Source: Rhodobacteraceae bacterium HTCC2150 (GTDB taxonomy: Bacteria; Pseudomonadota; Alphaproteobacteria; Rhodobacterales; Rhodobacteraceae). Taken from it: a stretch of DNA of 64,000 nt. The DNA lies in NCBI GenBank assembly GCA_000169395.1, contig AAXZ01000001.1, positions 62,001 through 126,000 of the forward strand. The letters run 5' to 3'. The translations under genes and the position numbers were made by a program. The notes below the pieces were generated by a model. The model was not told the origin of the DNA, did no database searches, and saw nothing but the letters and a program-made list of their open reading frames with translations. Positions 9,287 to 16,386 of the stretch are shown here, piece after piece (the stretch's first letter is position 1; each line of letters begins with the position of its first letter).

Positions 9287-9422
9287 AGAGTGGCTCCTTC
9301 GTTCCTTCATTATTACCGCGCAATTGAAAGAAATTCGAGCGATTTTTATCCTGCGAATAAAATTCTTTGTTGAACACTTTTAGGGCACATAGCCCACGGG
9401 TGGTTAAACGGAGTATTGCGAG

Positions 9423-9806
9423 ATGAATAATGGGTATCGAACCCTTTCACATGTTGAAAAGGTTTATGTAGATAGTGAGTTGCTTTCAGACATGGCAACA
9501 AAAATGGGTGAGGTTGGCGCGGATCAGAAAGTGACGCAGGCCATGGAAAAATCAATGAGTTGTCTTTGTTCGATTCAAAAAGCCGTAAGTTTGGGGAAAA
9601 TGGATGATCTGATCCGCTTATCTCATGAGCTAACCGTAATTGCCGGAAATGTCGGCATGACGTCTTATGCAAATGTCGCGGCCGACGTTCATCAATGTGC
9701 GGTGGATGGCAACTCGGTGGCGCTGTCGGCCACATTGGCACGGCTTCATCGGATCGGTGATCGATCCATCATGGCCGTTTGGGGGTTAGAGGATATGTCG
9801 GTTTAG
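9423..9806 (+). CDS. Hpt-like small protein
   Basis: This 127-residue, mainly helical protein contains SHELTVIAGNVGM near residues 75-88. That resembles the histidine phosphotransfer (Hpt) motif H-x-L-K-G-x-A-G-N-x-G, with the phospho-accepting histidine kept but the K-G pair replaced by T-V. Hpt proteins relay phosphate from hybrid histidine kinases to response regulators. No kinase or regulator gene is adjacent, so it would be an orphan. GGAG lies nine bases before the start. A conserved hypothetical with a different role remains possible. Confidence 0.55.
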   Translation: MNNGYRTLSHVEKVYVDSELLSDMATKMGEVGADQKVTQAMEKSMSCLCSIQKAVSLGKMDDLIRLSHELTVIAGNVGMTSYANVAADVHQCAVDGNSVALSATLARLHRIGDRSIMAVWGLEDMSV

Positions 9807-9869
9807 GGCTTGTAGCCTGAAAAACCTGCGCTAGGCTTGGGGCAACGTTTTACCAAGGAAATTCGCCCC

Positions 9870-11252
9870 ATGAGCCTCGTTTTTGCCCCCGCAGATGCCA
9901 AATCAATTCCCGTTCACCTGTTACCCGCAGATCAGTTTGATGACTGGCTGACAAAGCAGGAACAAACGACCTCTATTTGGGTGGAAACGGCTGGCTTTAA
10001 AGCGGCCAGCGCTAGCCAATTAGTCATTACAGATGAAAAAGGCGCGCCTTCATGTGTGCTTTTGGGTTTGGGCGATGCAAACGATCGCGCCCGCGATCGA
10101 TTTCCAACAGCAAAATTGGCGGCGACATTGCCAAAAGGCACATATCATTTTGAGGCGGATTTGCCCGATGATATGCTGGCAGCATTTTGTTTTGGGTGGC
10201 TGCAAGCGGGATACCGTTTTGATCGCTACAAATCTAGCGATGCAATGAAGGCCCAGTTGAAAGCCCCAAGTGGCGTTGATGCGGCACGTATCGAACACAT
10301 GGCTGCCGCCGAACAGCTTACCCGCGATTTGGTCAACACGCCGGCCAATGACATGGGACCAGCGGCACTGGAAAATGCATTTTTGGAATTGGCCAAGGAA
10401 TATGGCGCAACGACGAATGTCATCACTGGCGACGATCTTTTAAGCAACAATTTCCCCCTTATTCACACGGTCGGTCGCGCCGCCGTGGATGCGCCGCGCC
10501 TGTTGGATATGCGTTGGGGCAAAAAGGGGCCAACGCTCACCCTTGTTGGCAAGGGCGTTTGTTTTGATACCGGTGGATTGAACCTAAAACCCGGTGCGTC
10601 CATGGGTACGATGAAAAAGGATATGGGTGGCGCCGCCAACGTCATGGGATTGGCGCGGATGATTATGGGATTGAATCTTGCCGTACAGTTACGGGTTCTT
10701 ATCCCTACCGTTGAAAATTCGGTTTCCAGCAATGCGTTCCGGCCCAGCGATATACTGATGTCACGTAAAGGTCTGTCAGTTGAGATCAACAACACCGATG
10801 CCGAAGGGCGTTTGGTTTTAGCCGATGCACTTGCTTATGCAGATGAAGAAAACCCCGACATGATCCTTTCCATGGCGACACTTACAGGTGCTGCGCGTGT
10901 GGCGGTTGGCCCTGACCTTGCTCCTTTTTACAGCACCGATGAAAATGACGCCGTGCATTTGAAATCTGCTGCCGCTACCGCCGCTGATCCCGTTTGGGAA
11001 ATGCCGTTTTGGGATCCCTATGAGGCGATGATTGAACCAGGAATTGCGGATTTGGACAACGCACCTGCGGGTGGCATGGCCGGGTCCATTACAGCCGCGC
11101 TGTTTTTACGTCGGTTTGTGTCCGCCCCTCGGTATATGCATTTTGATATTTATTCTTGGCGCGCGGCCGCCAAACCCGGTTTAACCAAAGGTGGTTTGGC
11201 ACAAGGACCCCGTGCAATCCTAGCGGCATTACCAAAATTGTTGGGTCTATGA
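9870..11252 (+). CDS. Leucyl aminopeptidase family protein (M17)
   Basis: This 460-residue cytoplasmic dinuclear metallopeptidase removes N-terminal amino acids from peptides. The M17 signature NTDAEGRL is at residues 308-315, with the metal/catalytic-lysine segment VCFDTGGLNLKP upstream at about 229-240 and KKDMGGAANVMG after it. The open frame extends upstream to a TTG at 9837, but AAGGAA precedes the ATG at 9870, which also gives a normal N-terminus. The stop overlaps the next gene by four bases (ATGA), coupling it to the NlpC/P60 peptidase, so the pair may recycle murein or dietary peptides. Confidence 0.92.
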   Translation: MSLVFAPADAKSIPVHLLPADQFDDWLTKQEQTTSIWVETAGFKAASASQLVITDEKGAPSCVLLGLGDANDRARDRFPTAKLAATLPKGTYHFEADLPDDMLAAFCFGWLQAGYRFDRYKSSDAMKAQLKAPSGVDAARIEHMAAAEQLTRDLVNTPANDMGPAALENAFLELAKEYGATTNVITGDDLLSNNFPLIHTVGRAAVDAPRLLDMRWGKKGPTLTLVGKGVCFDTGGLNLKPGASMGTMKKDMGGAANVMGLARMIMGLNLAVQLRVLIPTVENSVSSNAFRPSDILMSRKGLSVEINNTDAEGRLVLADALAYADEENPDMILSMATLTGAARVAVGPDLAPFYSTDENDAVHLKSAAATAADPVWEMPFWDPYEAMIEPGIADLDNAPAGGMAGSITAALFLRRFVSAPRYMHFDIYSWRAAAKPGLTKGGLAQGPRAILAALPKLLGL

Positions 11253-12106
11253 GCGACCCTCGCCTTACCCTTTTTGACGGGCAGGTCGCGCATGTTTCCC
11301 TGCAGGGGCGCGTTGATGCCAATTCCTTTACCAAGGGTACATGGCAGCGTTGCGGCAAAAGCACCGCAAACTTAACCCGTGCAAACGGATCGCAAGACAA
11401 GCAGCTGCTTTTGGGCGAACGGTTTTTGGTTATTTCTCAAAACGATCACGGGCAAAGTTTTGGGCAATGCGAACGCGATGGCTATGTTGGTTGGGTGAAC
11501 ACCAATGATCTGGACGCTGATGTGCCTTGCGATTTAAAGGTCGTCACCTTGGGCACTCATTGCTATTCAGAACCCGATATTAAATCTGCCCCTATTGAAT
11601 GGCTTCCTATGGGCGCAGAGGTTGTGAAACACTCAGAACAGTCCAACGCGGCACCACAATTTACCGCCATTTCTATTACCAAAAACCAAATCGGCTATGT
11701 TCCATCGCCACATTTGGCGGCCCTTTCTTTAACATCACCAGATCCAGTGATTGTCGCGCAGACGTTCCTGAATGCGCCCTATTTGTGGGCCGGTGACAGT
11801 TATCATGGCATCGATTGTTCGGGCCTTATTCAACGCGCCCTGTTGTCTTGCGGCATTGCCTGCCCCCGCGACAGCGATCAACAAGAGGCAACGCTTGGCC
11901 GAGTGTTGGACGAACATGAACCACCAAATTGCGGCGATATCGTTTTTTGGAAAGGCCACGTTGGCATGATAACGGATGAAAACCAAATCATTCACGCTAA
12001 TGCATTTCACATGGCCGTTGCCCAAGAACCTTTCACACAAGCTTGTTCAAGAATTGGCCAAAAAGAGTTTGGTGAAATTACATCAATCCGGCGGCTATCA
12101 GCCTAG
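11249..12106 (+). CDS. SH3-like plus NlpC/P60 cysteine peptidase
   Basis: This 285-residue protein has an N-terminal part resembling one or two bacterial SH3 domains and a C-terminal NlpC/P60 domain. The catalytic cysteine is in GIDCSGLIQRAL (Cys190) and the histidine in GHVGMITDEN (His237). Such enzymes cut murein peptides, typically between D-Glu and diaminopimelate. No signal peptide is seen, which fits cytoplasmic recycling of murein peptides alongside the overlapping aminopeptidase. A longer frame back to 11156 lies inside the aminopeptidase and is rejected. Its stop overlaps that of the convergent DUF2794 gene. Confidence 0.88.
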   Translation: MSDPRLTLFDGQVAHVSLQGRVDANSFTKGTWQRCGKSTANLTRANGSQDKQLLLGERFLVISQNDHGQSFGQCERDGYVGWVNTNDLDADVPCDLKVVTLGTHCYSEPDIKSAPIEWLPMGAEVVKHSEQSNAAPQFTAISITKNQIGYVPSPHLAALSLTSPDPVIVAQTFLNAPYLWAGDSYHGIDCSGLIQRALLSCGIACPRDSDQQEATLGRVLDEHEPPNCGDIVFWKGHVGMITDENQIIHANAFHMAVAQEPFTQACSRIGQKEFGEITSIRRLSA

Positions 12107-12447
12107 TCAGCTACTTTAATCAACTTACGTTCTAATACCTGTAATACAGATTTCAGGTTGGAACCGCGTTTTAAAATGCGCCCGTCCATGCCAATGACAG
12201 AATACTGTCCTTGGCGGTTTGCCAATTTAGGGCGTTTTTCAATCCGATAAATCGGGTGCTCGGCTGCGCGTCGAAAAATTGAAAAAACCGCCACATCCTT
12301 GAGCGCGGAAATTCCATAATCACGCCATTCACCCGCCGCTACAAATCGACCATACAGCCCCACGATCATGCCTAATTCCAACCGTTGGAAATGAACAGTT
12401 TCTGGCGGTAACTTACGCGGAAATTGGGTGATGTTTTGTAACGTCAT
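12103..12447 (-). CDS. DUF2794 protein
   Basis: This 114-residue protein matches the length and pattern of the alphaproteobacterial DUF2794 family (central LGMIVGLYGRFVAAGEWRDY, then alternating basic and hydrophobic residues to the end). It has no signal peptide, membrane helix or cysteine. Function is unknown. It is convergent with the NlpC/P60 gene, sharing four bases at the stops, and its upstream side opens into the non-coding region with the RNA array. Confidence 0.8.
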   Translation of the reverse strand: MTLQNITQFPRKLPPETVHFQRLELGMIVGLYGRFVAAGEWRDYGISALKDVAVFSIFRRAAEHPIYRIEKRPKLANRQGQYSVIGMDGRILKRGSNLKSVLQVLERKLIKVAD

Positions 12448-12569
12448 ATCATTAGCTTATCGCGAAAACTCGGTAAATCAAGCCCTGCCGTATTTTGGCC
12501 CTAAAATGAACGTGGCCTTTTCACTTATGCGCCCTTTAGAAGCCCAGAATTTCGATCAAAAGCATTCTT

Positions 12570-12675
12570 GTAGCAGATGATGCTACACCGATCGGCGGTA
12601 TCTTTGCCCCCACCCAGTCCGCCGCATCGGATCAGTAAATTGGGCGTTCGTACACTGCTGTACGGGCGCCCTTTT
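12570..12675 (+). ncRNA. Structured small RNA, copy 1 of 3
   Basis: This element of about 106 nt has three hairpins. P1 is GTAGCA (12570-12575) with TGCTAC (12581-12586). P2 is an 11-bp stem with one bulge, CCGATCGGCGG (12588-12598) with CCGCCGCATCGG (12619-12630), closing a 20-nt loop containing CTTTGCCCCCACCCAGT. P3 is a 12-bp stem, GGGCGTTCGTAC (12642-12653) with GTACGGGCGCCC (12660-12671), followed by TTTT. Copies 2 and 3 keep the loop while the stems change in a compensatory way. The surrounding gap 12448-13162 has no convincing gene, and a promoter could not be identified. The plus strand is inferred from the T-run after P3. Confidence 0.75.
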
Positions 12676-12780
12676 CGCCGATCTTTCGTTTTCGCTGCGC
12701 CCTAGTTTCACCATGAAATGACCGCGGTGTTTTCACACACATTCCCAGTTACCGCCCAGATCATCCGTCATATCGAACAT

Positions 12781-12886
12781 GTAGCGTTTATCGCTATTCT
12801 CGGTTGGGCGGTTCTTTGCCCCCACCCAGTCCGTCGCGCCGGGAAATCAATTGGGGCGTCTGTGTAGAAATGCACAGACGCCCTTT
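12781..12886 (+). ncRNA. Structured small RNA, copy 2 of 3
   Basis: This 106-nt copy keeps the same three-hairpin plan. P1 is GTAGCG (12781-12786) with CGCTAT (12792-12797) over a different five-base loop. P2 spans about 12799-12843 and shows a 19-nt loop with the same 17-nt C-rich core. P3 is an 11-bp stem, GGGCGTCTGTG (12854-12864) with CACAGACGCCC (12873-12883), followed by TTT. Its outermost P1 pair is G-U and the innermost is G-C, whereas copy 1 has G-C and A-U, so pairing is kept despite sequence change. Confidence 0.75.
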
Positions 12887-13028
12887 CACTGGCGATGTTC
12901 CACTGGCAAATTACTGCAAAAATTTTGTTAAGCACTCCTGTGGATTGCCTCGATTAAGCCTCGAAATAACCCTGCCTTTTCCCTTACCTTTTCATGGCTT
13001 CGCCCGGTTACCCAGCGATACCAAAACG

Positions 13029-13135
13029 GTAGCGAAATTCGCTATTCTCTGTGCGCGGTATCTTTGCCCCCACCCAGTCCGACCACCGAGAACTTTTTCT
13101 GGACGCTTGTACCTTGGTGCAAGCGTCCTTTTTTT
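13029..13135 (+). ncRNA. Structured small RNA, copy 3 of 3
   Basis: This 107-nt copy has P1 GTAGCG (13029-13034) with CGCTAT (13040-13045), P2 between about 13046 and 13091 closed by TCTC with GAGA and showing the same 20-nt C-rich loop (13059-13078), and P3 GGACGCTTG (13101-13109) with CAAGCGTCC (13120-13128). Seven T residues follow, the best terminator of the three. The P2 arms share almost no sequence with copy 1 apart from the loop-closing CGG/CCG, yet still pair. The imuB gene ends 28 bases to the right on the opposite strand. Confidence 0.78.
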
Positions 13136-13162
13136 GCTGCTCTCGCGTGGAACGTGGATAGG

Positions 13163-14830
13163 TTAGGCGAATTCTCCCTGACAAAACCAACCCGCTGACA
13201 TCGTGCCACCATGGGCAAAATACAGCCACAACCGTTCACCTTCGGTGGTTTCCACCCGCCAGTAATCACGCACACCCGATCGCCAATTGGGATCATCCAA
13301 CCACCATTCCGGTGAAATGCGTTCGGGCCCTGTTGCGCTGGCGGTTTGCAACTGTCGCCCACGCCATCGAAACAACGAAGGCACGGCAGGGATTTCATCC
13401 GCCGTCACCATTTCAGGGCGAAACATCACCAAGGGGCGCGGGGCGGGTGGCGCGGGCCAATCACCCTTGGCTGGTTCTGACCATGCGGCCGCCAGAACGG
13501 TTGCCGTTTTTTCTGGTATGTTGCTACTGGTTGGGTGCTGGCGGGTAATCGCCTCAAGCCCAACGCGCCCACCAAGACGACCGATCAAATCGTCAATGCC
13601 CGTGTCTGCCGTCATCCGCGCCACCACTGCATTGGCCTGATCCAGATGACCCTTGTGTTGCAGGGCATGCACAGGCTCACTCACCCGCGCCTCAAGTCGA
13701 ACCATATCGATCCCAAAACCAGCATCAATATCACCTAGTTTGAGCAAAATCAGCGGGCGCATGCGGTCAGGATCATTGCTGGGCCGCGCCAACCCCATAT
13801 CAAGCGTTTGCATGCTGCCGTCCGCGCGTGCGCATTGCAGACGCAACAGACGCACACCCCGCCCACGATCTTGCAGCTTTTTTGCAAAAGGCGGCAACAA
13901 GCGGTCGATCGCCGCAACAATGTCCGTTTCCAAACCAATCGGTTCAGGCAGGGTCAAACGCACCGCAAAATGATGCGCTTGTCGTGCTGGGGAAACGGGT
14001 TCCGGTTCCACCCCCAATGCCTGATCTAAACGCTGCACAACAATGCGCCCAAACCGCCGCGCCAAAGCCGCACGCGGCATGCCGGCCAGATCATCAACGC
14101 GCCGCACACCAAGGCGCGTTAATTCAGCCACAACATCCGGCGGCAAACGCAAAGCGGCTAATGGTAGGGGCGCAAGGGCTGTGCGTGTTTGCCCCCGTGG
14201 TGCAACACGGTGCAGTGCAGCACTTGCAGCCTGTGGTGTTGGCAAGGCGCCACCTTTTACCCAATGACGTCGCTTGGCGGCACGGGATCGTGTGGCGCGG
14301 GCTTCTTGATCAATGGCATCCCCATTGCGCCGCATACCACTTGATTGACCTGCAAACCGCGCCAAAGCCCAAGCCGCACCCACGGTGTCCGCCAATCCCA
14401 TATGCACAGTCAAACCCAAATCCGCACAGTCCGCCGCCATCTGATCAAGCAACTCTTGCTCACCGCCAAAAAGATGCGCACAGCCTGTCATATCAATAAC
14501 CAAGGCGGCGGGGGCTTCTTCGGCAACCCAAGGTGAAAACTTGCTAGACCAACGACGAAGGGCGGATAAAAACGCAGCCTCACGCACGGGGTTGGCCAAA
14601 CGCGTGACCAACGTCGGGCACATCGCAGTGGCATCCCTCAAGGCTTGTCCCGGGCGCAAACCCTCGGCTTCGGCTTCAACGCTTAATGATGACAGAACCT
14701 GCGCATTTTGTTGATCCGCAACAATTGCCAAAGGACCCGTCAAAGGCACCCCTTCACGGCGGGCTTGTTGTTCAGCCGCCAAACGCGGGAACCATAATGA
14801 AAGAATACGGCGAGAAGACAAGGGCAGCAA
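13163..14830 (-). CDS. imuB: ImuB-like Y-family DNA polymerase homologue
   Basis: This 555-residue protein matches ImuB, the catalytically inactive Y-family polymerase homologue of the SOS mutasome that bridges the beta clamp and DnaE2 during error-prone repair. Family traits are the opening RILSLWFPRLAAEQ, the Y-family core with VIDMTGCAHLFGGE, the helix-hairpin-helix region LTRLGVRRVDDLAGMPRAAL and a long C-terminal tail ending in WWLDDPNWRSGVRDYWRVE. The start is a TTG at 14830. An SOS box lies eight bases upstream. The usual partners imuA and dnaE2 are not next to it in this window. Confidence 0.88.
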   Translation of the reverse strand: MLPLSSRRILSLWFPRLAAEQQARREGVPLTGPLAIVADQQNAQVLSSLSVEAEAEGLRPGQALRDATAMCPTLVTRLANPVREAAFLSALRRWSSKFSPWVAEEAPAALVIDMTGCAHLFGGEQELLDQMAADCADLGLTVHMGLADTVGAAWALARFAGQSSGMRRNGDAIDQEARATRSRAAKRRHWVKGGALPTPQAASAALHRVAPRGQTRTALAPLPLAALRLPPDVVAELTRLGVRRVDDLAGMPRAALARRFGRIVVQRLDQALGVEPEPVSPARQAHHFAVRLTLPEPIGLETDIVAAIDRLLPPFAKKLQDRGRGVRLLRLQCARADGSMQTLDMGLARPSNDPDRMRPLILLKLGDIDAGFGIDMVRLEARVSEPVHALQHKGHLDQANAVVARMTADTGIDDLIGRLGGRVGLEAITRQHPTSSNIPEKTATVLAAAWSEPAKGDWPAPPAPRPLVMFRPEMVTADEIPAVPSLFRWRGRQLQTASATGPERISPEWWLDDPNWRSGVRDYWRVETTEGERLWLYFAHGGTMSAGWFCQGEFA

Positions 14831-14837
14831 TCCAAAT

Positions 14838-14852
14838 GTTCACATTTTGTTC
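14838..14852 (-). promoter_or_regulatory. LexA (SOS) box upstream of imuB
   Basis: On the minus strand the sequence reads GAAC-AAAATGT-GAAC, a perfect match to the alphaproteobacterial LexA operator GAAC-N7-GAAC. It lies eight bases before the imuB start, with TAAAAT as a possible -10 element immediately upstream. Confidence 0.85.
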
Positions 14853-14897
14853 TATTTTACGCATTCACCCCAAAATGTCGAGTCCCCACACAACATG

Positions 14898-15034
14898 TGA
14901 TCCAAAGGAATGGGCCAAAAGGCCCATACTATATCCCTCCGTCACGCCCCTTCGGGTCGTTCGTCGTGTTGGGATTCGTCCGTACCGCTGCGCACCAAAA
15001 ACCAGTATGCGCGCCAGCGCATTCCTTTTGGTCA
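14898..15034. repeat. Inverted repeat flanking a 107-base gap segment
   Basis: TGATCCAAAGGAATG (14898-14912) and CATTCCTTTTGGTCA (15020-15034) are inverted copies with 13 of 15 matches. Inside lies a 7-bp hairpin with an AAAA loop (14910-14927). The rest of the gap 14853-15041 holds no gene. It could be a structured RNA, a small mobile relic or a chance repeat. Confidence 0.35.
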
Positions 15035-15041
15035 GCCTACC

Positions 15042-16292
15042 TCAGCGTAGTTTCTTGAGAACTTCCAGCGACACGTAACCATCCGGCACCCATCCAATCG
15101 ACGCTTGATATTCCCGAACCGCTTGAATCGTGTTTGGGCCAATAATCCCGTCCACGCCGCCCGTATTAAACCCTTTTCTGATCAACCGTTTTTGCATTTC
15201 TTTCTTTTCAGAAAAACTTAGCGGGCGATCCCCACGGGGCCATCCTGCCTTTAGATCAGGTCCCCCATCAATTCGATCCGATAAATGCCCAACCGCGATC
15301 ACATAGGCGTCGGCCAAATTATACCGCTCGATCACATGAAAGTTGTTATAAATCACGAAAGCTGTACCCCGTGCCCCTGCAGGTAAAAGGATCGAAGCTT
15401 TTCCCTTATTGGGCAACGCGCCACCGTCGATCAGGCGAACCCCCATCGCCTGCCATTCGCTGGGTTGTTTCTTAACGCGTTCGCCTGCCAGACCGTAATT
15501 AAACCCTTTCGGCAACCGCACCTCGGCACCCCAAGGCTGCCCATACGTCCAGCCAAACCGTTTCAGATAAGCCGCCGTAGATGCCAGCGCATCCGTAGGG
15601 TTATCCGACCAAATATCGCGTTTGCCATCCCCGGTAAAATCAACGGCATAACCCAGATAACTGGTTGGAATAAATTGCGTATGCCCCATGGCACCTGCCC
15701 AACTGCCTGTCATTTTTCGTGGTGCCACGTCACCTGCCTGAATGATCTTAAGGGCCGCCATCAATTGGCTTGTGAAAAATTTGGATCGCCGACTGTCACA
15801 GGCCAATGTTGTCAGGCTGTCCATCAAAGGTGTTGATCCCCGAAAGGTACCATAAGCCGATTCAAGACCCCAGATTGCAGTAACCACCTCGGCCTCGACG
15901 CCGTATTTGCGTTCAATTTGTGCCAAGACACGGCTTTGTTTGCGCAAGGCTGCACGGCCATTTTTCACCCGCGTTGCTGAAACGGCTGTATCTAAATATT
16001 CCCAAATTTGTTTGGTGAATTCACTTTGCTTGCGATCCTTTGCAATTACATCTGGCAAAAACTGGACCCCTCGAAAAGCGCGATCCGCTGTACGGCTAGA
16101 AATGCCAGATTTTATCGCCCGTCGCTTTAGCCCTGCAACACAAGATTTAAATCTACTGGGGGTCGCCGCCACCAATGTAGGGCGTGTTTCTGATCGTGCC
16201 ATTGGTCGTAAGGATTTATCCAGAACGATCGGTCCAGCCAAAGAAGAACCGGCCAACAAAATACCAACTGAAACAACAAAAAATCGAAACAT
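15042..16292 (-). CDS. MltB-type lytic murein transglycosylase with peptidoglycan-binding domain
   Basis: This 416-residue protein has a signal peptide (about residues 1-19), an MltB-type transglycosylase domain with the catalytic glutamate in WGLESAYGTF (Glu144), the conserved MGHTQFIPTSYLGYAVDFTG block and a C-terminal peptidoglycan-binding domain (about 350-416, with GGVDGIIGPNTIQAVREYQ). It cleaves murein glycan strands to 1,6-anhydro products in the periplasm. The frame is open upstream into the rnr gene as far as 16517, but the ATG at 16292 starts directly at the signal peptide. It follows rnr after 94 bases on the same strand. Confidence 0.92.
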   Translation of the reverse strand: MFRFFVVSVGILLAGSSLAGPIVLDKSLRPMARSETRPTLVAATPSRFKSCVAGLKRRAIKSGISSRTADRAFRGVQFLPDVIAKDRKQSEFTKQIWEYLDTAVSATRVKNGRAALRKQSRVLAQIERKYGVEAEVVTAIWGLESAYGTFRGSTPLMDSLTTLACDSRRSKFFTSQLMAALKIIQAGDVAPRKMTGSWAGAMGHTQFIPTSYLGYAVDFTGDGKRDIWSDNPTDALASTAAYLKRFGWTYGQPWGAEVRLPKGFNYGLAGERVKKQPSEWQAMGVRLIDGGALPNKGKASILLPAGARGTAFVIYNNFHVIERYNLADAYVIAVGHLSDRIDGGPDLKAGWPRGDRPLSFSEKKEMQKRLIRKGFNTGGVDGIIGPNTIQAVREYQASIGWVPDGYVSLEVLKKLR

Positions 16293-16386
16293 ATGCGCAC
16301 TACCTGAAAGAGAATCTACCTTCAGAAATACAATCATTGTTTCCATTTTGGAAGCAATCGAACAGCTATCGGCGGCTGTCCGCCAT

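Noticed and set aside
12570-13135. CRISPR array as an explanation of the three repeats
   Set aside because: Only three copies exist, spacing is irregular, and conservation follows RNA hairpins rather than a short identical repeat.
12570-13135. Known cuckoo/CcsR RNA family
   Set aside because: The plan is similar (hairpins plus C-rich stretch), but the diagnostic CCUCCUCCC is absent and the C-rich stretch lies in the loop of a middle stem.
12804-13166. 120-codon frame across the non-coding gap
   Set aside because: It runs through two copies of the small RNA and their hairpins; the sequence is Pro/Arg-rich with no protein-like pattern.
13828-14499. 223-codon plus-strand frame opposite imuB
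   Set aside because: It is a shadow of the imuB coding strand, rich in His/Pro/Ala, with no domain.
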